Source: Acidobacteriota bacterium
GTDB lineage: Bacteria; Acidobacteriota; Terriglobia; Terriglobales; Acidobacteriaceae
Direction: 5' to 3'
Length of the DNA: 53,666 nucleotides
NCBI GenBank assembly: GCA_018268755.1
Contig: JAFDVW010000031.1
Span: 1 to 53,666, forward strand
The translations under genes and the position numbers were made by a program. Within the stretch, counting starts at the first letter, position 1. Each line of letters begins with the position of its first letter. Shown here in pieces: positions 6,354 to 14,205 of the stretch. The notes under the pieces are model-generated. The model was not told the origin of the DNA. It was given only the letters and a program-made list of their open reading frames with translations, and searched no databases.

Positions 6354-8703
6354 ACGTGTATCTCATAAGTCTAGCGATAAAAACGACTTGGAAACCTCGT
6401 CTCCAAACTCTGCTCTGGCCGAGCCGGTCTACTGGCGGGTGGAAGGCAGTCTCTTAGAGCTGACTACGGTCCGCTCCATCGCCTTCTTTACCTGGAACGC
6501 GCAAACGTTCCTGGAGCGCTCGCTGCGCCGGGGCCTGGCTCTGCTGATGGGCGTAGTGCGACCGCTGCTCTATGCCTATGACCGGCGCTTTGCCACCCGC
6601 GTAGTGCATAGCGTGCTGCGTGGGGTAAGTCGCGACCGCCTCGATCTGCTGGGCGAAGAATACTTCACGTACAAATTGAAGCCACGCCTCAAAAAGGCTG
6701 GCGTGGAAGAGCTTAAGGCCTTGCTCGGTTCCGGCGCTAAGGTCGTGCTGGTGAGCCAGGGCTTAGATCACGTGATGCGTCCGCTGGCTCGTCACCTGGG
6801 AGTGGGCTGGCTGCTGGCCAACCACCTGGAGTTCCGCGACGGCATTGCTACGGGTCGGTTGCTGCAACCGATTGTGCGCCCCCGCGGCCTGTTTGCGCGC
6901 CTCACCGGCGGCGGTCCCAATGGGGCACGCACGCCCGACCAGTTGGCCCAGGAACTCGACCTGTGCACCCGCACGCTAGAAAAAGGGACCGTCCCCACGG
7001 AGCGCCAGAACAAGCCGCCGGAGCGTCCGGTGGTGTACTTCGAGGGCCGCCCGCTGGGGCCGCTTTCGGTGCGCAAGGCAATGTCCGGCAAACACATCAT
7101 GCTGATCGGTGTCACCGGCTTCATTGGTAAGGTCTGGCTGGTGAACACGCTGCGGGATGTTCCGGATATCGGCAAGATTTATCTGCTGATCCGCCGCCAG
7201 AAGTCGAACCCGGCGCAGAAGCGTTTCGAAAAAATGGTGGAAGAGTCGCCGGTCTTCGATCCTTTATACGAACTGTATGGGGCAAAGCTGCCGCAGTTTG
7301 TGCAGGAGCGGGTAGAGGTGGTTTCCGGAGACGTCTGCCAGCCGGGACTGGGGCTGGACCCGGAGACCGCGGAGTTGCTGCGGCGGAAGCTCGATCTGAT
7401 CATCAACAGCTCCGGCCTGACGGATTTTAATCCCGATTTGCGCGACGCCCTGGCCACCAACGTGGATGCGGCGGTGAATGTGCTGGAATTTATCCGCCAG
7501 TCCGACCACGCCGGATTGGTGCATCTCTCCACCTGCTACGTGGCGGGGCAACAGGATGGGCGGGTGGCGGAGGTAGTTCGCCCCAACTACACTCCGGCGG
7601 GTGTCCCGGAATTTGACGCGGAAAAGGAATGGCGCGCGCTGCATCAGCTGGTGGAGCAGACCGAAGCCCGGGCCGAAGGCCCCGAGGTCAGCGAAGAACT
7701 GCGCCAGCAGGCGGTGGGCAAGGAACACGCCGCCCGCGACCTGCAGGGAGCGGCGCTGGAGAACCAGATCCGCAAGAATCGCGTGCGCTGGCTGAAGACC
7801 ACCCTGACCGATGCGGGCATGCAGCGGGCCCAGGAGCTGGGCTGGCCGAACACCTATACGCTGAGCAAGAGCCTGGCGGAATCACTGCTGGCGAAATACG
7901 GCGCGGGGCTGCCCGTCGCCATGGTGCGTCCGGCGATTGTGGAGACCTCGACCCGTAAGCCCTTTCCGGGATGGAACGAGGGCATCAATACTTCGGCATC
8001 GCTCTCTTATTTATTGGGCACCATCTTCCGCCAACTGCCATCGAACGAGCGCAAGCGGCTGGACATTATTCCGGTCGATGCCGTCTGCCAGGGCATGACA
8101 CTGGTGGCAGCGGCGGTGATCGAGCGCCGCCACGATGAGGTTTATCAGCTGGCCACGTCGGTCACGAATCCCTGCGACATGGGGCGCTCGATTGAGCTGA
8201 CTTCGCTGGCGCACCGCAAGCACTACCGCGCGCAGGAGGGGCTGGAGTCCTGGCTGCGCCTGAAGTTCGACGCCATCCCGGTTTCGAAGGAGCGCTATCA
8301 GCGCATGTCGGCCCCGGCGCAAAAGGCGATCATCAAGTCCATTCAGAGGATCATGTCGCCGTTGCCTTTGCGCAAGCCGCCGCTGGCCAAGGCCGAGCGC
8401 TCACTGGAGCGGGTGGAGAAGCTGATCCAGTTATTCGAGCCGTTTATCCTGCTCAATGAGCACGATTTCGTGGCCGATAATGTGGAGAAGTTGTCCTACG
8501 CGCTGGTGCCGGAAGAAAAGGAAACTTTCGGCTACGATACGCGGTCGCTGGACTGGTGGGAGTACTGGATCAATATTCACATACCCGCGCTGCGCCACTG
8601 GACGTATCCTTTGATTGAGGGGCGACCGCTGGAGGCGCGGCCCGCGCGCAACTTCCAGCTGGCGCAAAACAGCGACGAGACGGTCAAGACGGGGACCAAT
8701 TAA
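6322..8703 (+). CDS. Degenerate HAD domain fused to a fatty acyl reductase-like SDR
   Basis: Up to 793 residues; coordinates use the first in-frame GTG. A TTG at 6388 is a credible shorter start given the promoter at 6313. Residues 35-190 (GTG numbering) follow a HAD phosphatase fold, but motif I reads WRVEGSLLE where DxDGT is expected, and no GDxxxD motif is visible, so phosphatase chemistry is unlikely. Motif II (LVSQGLDHVMRPLA) is kept. Residues 257-660 are a male-sterility/NAD-binding reductase domain with GVTGFIGK and the catalytic Y512-x3-K516 (YTLSK). A C-terminal helical part follows. The expected role is reduction of a fatty acyl thioester to aldehyde or alcohol. The next gene starts 2 nt after the stop. 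Confidence 0.8.
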   Translation: MLCPPQLCRGGRVSHKSSDKNDLETSSPNSALAEPVYWRVEGSLLELTTVRSIAFFTWNAQTFLERSLRRGLALLMGVVRPLLYAYDRRFATRVVHSVLRGVSRDRLDLLGEEYFTYKLKPRLKKAGVEELKALLGSGAKVVLVSQGLDHVMRPLARHLGVGWLLANHLEFRDGIATGRLLQPIVRPRGLFARLTGGGPNGARTPDQLAQELDLCTRTLEKGTVPTERQNKPPERPVVYFEGRPLGPLSVRKAMSGKHIMLIGVTGFIGKVWLVNTLRDVPDIGKIYLLIRRQKSNPAQKRFEKMVEESPVFDPLYELYGAKLPQFVQERVEVVSGDVCQPGLGLDPETAELLRRKLDLIINSSGLTDFNPDLRDALATNVDAAVNVLEFIRQSDHAGLVHLSTCYVAGQQDGRVAEVVRPNYTPAGVPEFDAEKEWRALHQLVEQTEARAEGPEVSEELRQQAVGKEHAARDLQGAALENQIRKNRVRWLKTTLTDAGMQRAQELGWPNTYTLSKSLAESLLAKYGAGLPVAMVRPAIVETSTRKPFPGWNEGINTSASLSYLLGTIFRQLPSNERKRLDIIPVDAVCQGMTLVAAAVIERRHDEVYQLATSVTNPCDMGRSIELTSLAHRKHYRAQEGLESWLRLKFDAIPVSKERYQRMSAPAQKAIIKSIQRIMSPLPLRKPPLAKAERSLERVEKLIQLFEPFILLNEHDFVADNVEKLSYALVPEEKETFGYDTRSLDWWEYWINIHIPALRHWTYPLIEGRPLEARPARNFQLAQNSDETVKTGTN

Positions 8704-8705
8704 AC

Positions 8706-9839
8706 GTGGCGATATTTCTCACAGGCTCTACCGGGTATATTGGCGCGCACATTGCCGCCAATCTTCTGAATGACCATAGCGCGGGGCTGAATCTGCTGGT
8801 GCGCGCGCGCTCCACGGATGAAGCGGCGGCGCGGCTGTGGCAGTCGCTGCAACTGCACATGGAGTTCCCGCGCTTTTATGAGCACCTGCAGGCGCGCATA
8901 CGGATTTTTCTCGGCGACCTGACCACGCCGCAGTTCGGGCTGGACCGCGATGCCTATGACCGGCTGACCCATACCACGGATTCGGTCATCCACTGCGCGG
9001 CGTCGCTGAACCGCAAATCGGAGAAGACCTGCCTGAATGTGAACCTGCGCGGCACGCTGGAGGTGGTCCAGCTGGCGCAGAAATCGAACTACTATCACGG
9101 GCTGCGGCGCTTCAGCCACGTGAGCACGGTGGCGGTGGCGGGTACGCGGCAGGATGAAGTGGTCACCGAAGACGCGTCGATTGACTGGAACCGCTCCGAC
9201 TACGATCCCTATGCGCGCACCAAGAAATTCTGTGAACACATGATCCGGCAGTTGTTGCCGGAGGTGCCCAAGACGATTTTCCGGCCCAGCATTGTGCTGG
9301 GCGACAGCCGCTTTCCCCAGACCACGCAGTTCGATATGGTGCGGGCCTTTGTGTTTCTGGCCGGGCTACCGGTACTGCCATTCCGTCCCAAGGACAAGAT
9401 CGACATCGTGAATGTGGATTTCGTGGCCGATGCCGTGGCCACGCTGCACCAGAAAGAGAAGCCGCTGCACGATACCTATCATCTTTCCTCCGGGATCGGT
9501 TCGCAGACCTTCCGCGAACTGACCACGGCGCTGGCCGCGGCGCGCAACAAGCGCGGGCCCATCTACCTGCCGTTTCTGGAAAAGACGTTTGCCAACAGCG
9601 TGGATTTCCTGTCTCACCGCCAGGGCGCTATCGGCAAAGGGGCCATGTTGATGAAAGTTTTTGTGCCCTACCTCACCTGGAACACGGTGTTCGATAACAC
9701 GCGCGTGACCAGCGAGCTGGGCCGGCAGCCGGTGCCGTTCTCGCACTACAGCTATCCGCTGCTCAAATTCAGCCAGGAAACTAAGTTCACCTATCCGTAC
9801 CAGCCGTGGCCGGCCAAGGTGGGAGGCTCCGCGGCATGA
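8706..9839 (+). CDS. Extended SDR, thioester reductase-like
   Basis: A 377-residue NAD(P)-dependent reductase of the thioester reductase/male-sterility group. The Rossmann motif TGSTGYIG is at residues 6-13 and the active-site tyrosine and lysine are Y169 and K173 (YARTK). Families of this type reduce acyl-ACP or acyl-CoA thioesters, or act on related lipid carbonyls. The start is GTG, 2 nt after the preceding stop, and the stop overlaps the next ATG (ATGA). Two related reductases side by side suggest successive reductions or different substrates in one lipid pathway. That division of labour is inference. Confidence 0.85.
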   Translation: MAIFLTGSTGYIGAHIAANLLNDHSAGLNLLVRARSTDEAAARLWQSLQLHMEFPRFYEHLQARIRIFLGDLTTPQFGLDRDAYDRLTHTTDSVIHCAASLNRKSEKTCLNVNLRGTLEVVQLAQKSNYYHGLRRFSHVSTVAVAGTRQDEVVTEDASIDWNRSDYDPYARTKKFCEHMIRQLLPEVPKTIFRPSIVLGDSRFPQTTQFDMVRAFVFLAGLPVLPFRPKDKIDIVNVDFVADAVATLHQKEKPLHDTYHLSSGIGSQTFRELTTALAAARNKRGPIYLPFLEKTFANSVDFLSHRQGAIGKGAMLMKVFVPYLTWNTVFDNTRVTSELGRQPVPFSHYSYPLLKFSQETKFTYPYQPWPAKVGGSAA

Positions 9840-11251
9840 TGGACCTGGTGCTGGAAGCGTGGGTGAGCAGCAGCATCGAGCTGGCCAAGCTAGGCTGGAT
9901 GCTGGGAGAAGGCAAGGCCTGGAAGCCGGGCGAAAAGCTGAAGCTGCTGTTTGCCGGCTACAACGGCACACGCAATATGGGATCGGACGTGCGTGTGGCG
10001 GAGATGCTGCGGCAGATCCGCCATATTCTGGGCGCGGAGCAGGTCGAGCTCAGCGTGATGACGCAGAACTTCCAGCGCACCGAAGGATATTTCGAGGGCA
10101 CGCGGCAGGTGCATCTGCCGGATATTTTCCCGCCGTTTCTCTCCGACGAAGTTCCGAAGCACCACGGCGTGGTGGCCTGCGAAGGCTCCATGTTCAAGAG
10201 CAAGTTCGCCAATGCGCTCACCACCATGATGATCGGTTCGCTGGGCTTGGCCGCGGCGCAGAACAAGCTTTCCGTCGGCTATGGCGCGGAAGCCGGCCAC
10301 ATGGATCCCATGGTGGCGAAGATGTGCGGGCGCTACTGCCAGAATTCGCTCATCATCACGCGCAACGAAGAGTCGCGCACCGTGCTGCGGGAGCTGAATA
10401 TTCCCACCGAACTGGGAACCGACACGGCGTGGACGTTTGAACCGCTGCCCGCGGAGTATGGGCAGAAAGTGCTGCGCTCGGTGGGCTGGGACGGCAAGAC
10501 GCCGGCGCTGGTGGTGTGTCCGATCAATCCTTTTGAGTGGCCGGTGCGGGCCTCCATCGGCAAATTCGCGCTGCGCAAGCTGGCCGGGGCCTACAAAGAG
10601 AGCCATTACCGCTCGGTGTACTTCCACAACGCAGGTGCTGAGGCCGATCGCAAGCAGGAGCATTACCTGAAGTCGATCGCCAACGCGGTGGACGCTTTTC
10701 GCAAGCAGCGCAATGTGTTTGTGGTGCTGGCGGCGACCGAGCGGCTGGATGCGCGGGCGGCCCGCCGGATTTCGGAAAAGCTGGGTGGCGCGGTTCCGGT
10801 GCTGACCTCCGACGACTACAACATGTTCGAGATGGTCAGCATTCTGCGCGCCTGCCACATGATGGCTTCTTCGCGCTATCACGGCATTGTGACCTCCATG
10901 CCCGGGCTGGTGCCCTCGGCGGGCATCACCATGGATGAACGCATTCGCAATCTGATGAAGGAGCGTGGGCATCCCGAGCTGCTGATGACCGTGGATGATC
11001 CCGACCTGGAGCCCAAGCTGCTGGCGGCGTTGCAGACCCTGGCCACCGACGGAGAACGTATTGCCGACGGCATCGCCCGCACGGTGGTGAAGAACCTGAA
11101 GGTGATGGCGCGCATGGGCGTGTACTTTGAGGAAGAAGTGCAGCGGCGCTATCCGGAGTTTCCCGCGCGCAAGGGCGAGTGGAGCTGGGAAGATTATTTG
11201 CCGCCTATGAATGACGGCTTGCATCAGTTGATCAAGGCCTACGGCGCCTAA
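9836..11251 (+). CDS. Polysaccharide pyruvyl transferase-like protein
   Basis: A 471-residue protein resembling the polysaccharide pyruvyl transferase (PS_pyruv_trans) family, whose members move pyruvate from phosphoenolpyruvate to sugars as a ketal. Supporting features are the early LLFAGYNGTRNMGSD stretch (residues 39-53), the ACEGSMFKSKFANA segment, and the late SSRYHGIVTSM motif, which matches the SxRxHa signature. The ATG overlaps the previous stop codon (ATGA) and has a GGGAGG ribosome binding site. Its position between reductases and acyl ligases suggests a glycolipid or polar headgroup modification. The acceptor is unknown. Confidence 0.8.
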   Translation: MMDLVLEAWVSSSIELAKLGWMLGEGKAWKPGEKLKLLFAGYNGTRNMGSDVRVAEMLRQIRHILGAEQVELSVMTQNFQRTEGYFEGTRQVHLPDIFPPFLSDEVPKHHGVVACEGSMFKSKFANALTTMMIGSLGLAAAQNKLSVGYGAEAGHMDPMVAKMCGRYCQNSLIITRNEESRTVLRELNIPTELGTDTAWTFEPLPAEYGQKVLRSVGWDGKTPALVVCPINPFEWPVRASIGKFALRKLAGAYKESHYRSVYFHNAGAEADRKQEHYLKSIANAVDAFRKQRNVFVVLAATERLDARAARRISEKLGGAVPVLTSDDYNMFEMVSILRACHMMASSRYHGIVTSMPGLVPSAGITMDERIRNLMKERGHPELLMTVDDPDLEPKLLAALQTLATDGERIADGIARTVVKNLKVMARMGVYFEEEVQRRYPEFPARKGEWSWEDYLPPMNDGLHQLIKAYGA

Positions 11252-11255
11252 CCCC

Positions 11256-12908
11256 ATGAATTTTCTCGAACATATTTTTGCCCAGCTGGAAGCCGCGGCG
11301 GATCTCACCGTGTTGCAGGAGATCCACGAGGGCCAGGCCAGGGGCGTGAGCGGCCGGGAATTGCTCGATATGGTGGCCAAAGCCCGGGCCTTTCTGGCGG
11401 GGAAGAGCGTGCGCCAGGGCGACCGCTGCGGGTTGCTGGCCAACAATGGCATCCGCTGGGTAGCTATGGACCTGGCGCTGATGGCCGAAGGGCTGATCGT
11501 GGTGCCGCTGTATGCGCGGCAGGCCGCGGCCGAGCTTTCCGCCATGATGCAGGATTGTTCGCCAGCGCTGCTGATCTGCGAAAACGACGATCTGCGCAAA
11601 GGCATCGTGAAGAGCTGGCCGGAAGCGCCGCGGCAGTTCCTGTTCGATGAGGTCTTCGCGGTGAGCGGCGACCTGCGCGGCAAGCCGCAGCTCGCGGAAA
11701 ACGACACGGTCACCATCATCTATACCTCGGGCACTTCCGGCGAGGCCAAGGGCGTGATGCTGACCGCGGGAAATTTGCAGCACATGCTGGGCTGTACCTC
11801 GCAGCGGCTGGACGTGCTGATGGAAGGCCGCGAGGCGGTCGCGCAGGACCGCGTATTTCACTATCTGCCTTTCTGTTTTGCCGGCTCCTGGATCCTGCTG
11901 CTGACCTGTCTGCAGCGCAAGAGCCTGCTCTCGCTGAATACCGACCTAGGCAAGCTGGCGAACGATATGCGCGTGGCCCAGCCGAATTATTTCCTGAATG
12001 TTCCCGCGCTGCTCGAGCGAGTGCGCAAAGCGGTGGATGAACAACTGTGGAAGACCGGCGGCCTGCCGCTCGCGCTCTACAGCCGCGCCAAAGGCGCCAC
12101 GGTGCGCAGGCAGGAAGGGAAGCCTGCCTTCGGCGACTCGATTTGGATGGCCCTGGCCAATGCGCTGGTGTTTCCCGCCATTCGCAAGAAGATGATCGGG
12201 CCCAATCTGAAAGCGCTGATCTGCGGCTCGGCCCCTCTCAATCTCGATACGCAGCTGTATTTCGCCATGCTGGGCATTCCCGTGCTGCAGGTCTATGGGC
12301 TGACCGAGACCACGGCGATCTGCACTATGGATGATCCGCGCAAGGTCACGCCGGGACGCGTGGGCCCGGCGATTTCCGGCATTGAGATGAAGCTGGGGGA
12401 GAGCGACGAGATCATCGTGCGCGGCCCCAATATCTTTCCGGGCTACTGGAAGCGCCCGCAGGAGACCGACAAGGCGCTGCGCGATGGCTGGTTCCACAGC
12501 GGCGACCAGGGCGAGGTGGACGCGGATGGAAACTGGCGCATCATCGGCCGCATCAAGAACCTGATTATTCTGGGCTCCGGGCACAATATTGCGCCCGAGC
12601 CGATCGAAGACAAAGTGTTGCAGAGCCTGCCCGGCGCGCAGCAGGTGGTGCTGGTGGGTAACGGCAAAGGCTATCTTTCGGCCCTAGTGACCGGGGAAGT
12701 GACGACCGAGCGGGTGCAGGCGGCGCTGGATGAAGTGAACCCGACGCTGCCCCACTACAAGCAGATTCGAGCCTTCCACATCCGGAGCGAGCCGTTCTCC
12801 ATTGAGAATGGACTGCTGACAGCCAATGGCAAGCTGAAACGCGACTTGATCGCCGCCCACCTGCAGGAAGAGATTGAAGCCATGTACGCGGTGAAGCAGG
12901 CGGGATAA
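11256..12908 (+). CDS. AMP-binding acyl-CoA/acyl-ACP synthetase
   Basis: A 550-residue adenylate-forming enzyme that activates a carboxylic acid as acyl-AMP and passes it to CoA or an acyl carrier protein. Core motifs are YTSGTSGEAKG (residues 156-166, phosphate loop), QVYGLTETTA, GWFHSGDQGEVD, and the C-terminal lysine in TANGKLKRD. It resembles long-chain fatty acyl ligases. The first 25 residues are short compared with typical family members, so the N-terminal subdomain is compact. It starts 4 nt after the pyruvyl transferase-like gene. The ACP encoded at 13863 is a natural candidate acceptor. Confidence 0.88.
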   Translation: MNFLEHIFAQLEAAADLTVLQEIHEGQARGVSGRELLDMVAKARAFLAGKSVRQGDRCGLLANNGIRWVAMDLALMAEGLIVVPLYARQAAAELSAMMQDCSPALLICENDDLRKGIVKSWPEAPRQFLFDEVFAVSGDLRGKPQLAENDTVTIIYTSGTSGEAKGVMLTAGNLQHMLGCTSQRLDVLMEGREAVAQDRVFHYLPFCFAGSWILLLTCLQRKSLLSLNTDLGKLANDMRVAQPNYFLNVPALLERVRKAVDEQLWKTGGLPLALYSRAKGATVRRQEGKPAFGDSIWMALANALVFPAIRKKMIGPNLKALICGSAPLNLDTQLYFAMLGIPVLQVYGLTETTAICTMDDPRKVTPGRVGPAISGIEMKLGESDEIIVRGPNIFPGYWKRPQETDKALRDGWFHSGDQGEVDADGNWRIIGRIKNLIILGSGHNIAPEPIEDKVLQSLPGAQQVVLVGNGKGYLSALVTGEVTTERVQAALDEVNPTLPHYKQIRAFHIRSEPFSIENGLLTANGKLKRDLIAAHLQEEIEAMYAVKQAG

Positions 12909-12926
12909 CTCGGCGCGAGAAGAACC

Positions 12927-13730
12927 ATGAAGCAATATCAAGGACAAGCACTCTCCTGGGACGTGAAAGCCGGCGTCATCGAGCTGGCGCTGCATCGCGA
13001 GCCCTGCAATGAGATTGGCACGCTGGTGTTGGGAGAGCTGGAAAAGTTTGTGGAGGCGCTGGATGTCTTGCAGCGTGAGGCCCATGCCCTGATTCTCTAT
13101 AGCGTGCAGAACCCGGGGTTTTGCGCCGGGGCCGACCTGCGCGAGCTCTACTACGGCATGCAGGGGCTGGAGAAGCCGGCGGCCATTGCCGGGGTGCGCG
13201 ATTTTCTGGAGCGCATTCACCGGGTATTGAATCTTATGGATGCCGCTCCCCTGACCACCATTGCCGCGGTGCATGGCGTGACCTTTGGCGGCGGCTTTGA
13301 GCTGGCGCTGGTTTGCGACATGATTATCGCCGACAAGATGACGCGCTTTTGCTTTCCCGAGCTGCGGCTGGGCCTGGTGCCGGGTTTTGGCGGGATCCCG
13401 CGCCTGAAGCGGGATTTGGGCAACGCCGTGGTGCGCGACCTGTTACTGACCGGGCGCAGCTTCAACGCCACCAAGGCGCAGCAGATCGGGCTGGTGAGCC
13501 AGGTGGTGGGCGAAGGCGAGGCCTTGCGCGTGGCCCGGGCCACGGCCGCGCAGCTGGGCAAATTCGATCAAGAGACTGCCCTGGCCGCCAAGAAATTTAT
13601 CAAGCCCATCCCGTATGACGAGCTGAAGCAGGAAATCGATCTTTTCTGCGAGCTGTTTGCTCGACCTGCCGTGGAAGCCGGACTGAAGAAGTTTGTGGAG
13701 AGCACCGACGCGCATCCCTATTTGCCGTGA
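12927..13730 (+). CDS. Enoyl-CoA hydratase/isomerase family protein
   Basis: A 267-residue crotonase-fold protein. The oxyanion-hole motifs FCAGADL (65-71) and FGGGFELAL (120-128) are present. Both acidic residues that in rat enoyl-CoA hydratase act as Glu144 and Glu164 have counterparts, E125 and E145, so hydratase activity is plausible. Placed between two acyl ligases and next to an ACP gene, it could act on ACP- or CoA-bound acyl chains during lipid or polyketide-like assembly. That is inference from context. Confidence 0.85.
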   Translation: MKQYQGQALSWDVKAGVIELALHREPCNEIGTLVLGELEKFVEALDVLQREAHALILYSVQNPGFCAGADLRELYYGMQGLEKPAAIAGVRDFLERIHRVLNLMDAAPLTTIAAVHGVTFGGGFELALVCDMIIADKMTRFCFPELRLGLVPGFGGIPRLKRDLGNAVVRDLLLTGRSFNATKAQQIGLVSQVVGEGEALRVARATAAQLGKFDQETALAAKKFIKPIPYDELKQEIDLFCELFARPAVEAGLKKFVESTDAHPYLP

Positions 13731-13803
13731 GGGGAGGGGACCATGCCAATACATAGGTCCTTTGTTGGGAGTCTCGCGCCAAACGCAAGACTGCACTGCC
13801 TCA

Positions 13804-13847
13804 GGATGACAGCGATAGGGATGAAAGCGATAAGGATGACGGCCATA
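13804..13847 (+). repeat. Short degenerate tandem repeat before the ACP gene
   Basis: Three imperfect 14-15 nt units of the form GGATGAnrGCnATA are followed by a fourth partial GGATGAGG, which acts as the ribosome binding site of the ACP gene at 13863. The upstream 65 nt hold nothing else. Confidence 0.5.
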
Positions 13848-13862
13848 AGGTAGGATGAGGAC

Positions 13863-14105
13863 ATGAAAACTGCGGACCAGACACTGGAAGAAATCCTGGG
13901 ATTGGCGGCGACGCACTTTAAGGTGCCCCGTGAAAAGCTGTCGGCGGACGATGACTTCTTTAAGACCCTGAACATCGACAGCCTGCAGGCGCTCGATCTG
14001 CTGACCCGTCTGGAGAACCACTTCAAGGTGGAACTGCCCGACTATGAGCTGCAGGGAGTCTCCGACTTCCGCACCCTGGCCGGGCGAATTCAGTCACGCT
14101 TATAA
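13863..14105 (+). CDS. Acyl carrier protein
   Basis: An 80-residue ACP. The phosphopantetheine attachment motif NIDSLQALDLL places Ser40 as the modified residue. The flanking acidic helix II is typical of carrier proteins that dock acyl enzymes. It is a dedicated free-standing ACP inside the lipid cluster rather than the housekeeping AcpP, which normally sits with fabD/fabF. The ribosome binding site AGGATGAGG lies 2-10 nt before the ATG. It probably carries acyl chains loaded by one or both adjacent ligases. Confidence 0.9.
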   Translation: MKTADQTLEEILGLAATHFKVPREKLSADDDFFKTLNIDSLQALDLLTRLENHFKVELPDYELQGVSDFRTLAGRIQSRL

Positions 14106-14205
14106 CGCGAGGGCGGCATGGCTGCAGATTGAATCCGGCAGGTAGTGAAGTAATAACTAACGATTTCTTCGTAACTCCGTGCTGCTGTGGTGAAATATCC
14201 CTTTC

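Noticed and set aside
9890..11719. Long minus-strand open frame of about 600 codons
   Set aside because: It is antisense to the pyruvyl transferase-like and acyl ligase genes, whose motifs are clear. The translated product is rich in His, Arg and Gln as expected of GC-driven antisense frames.
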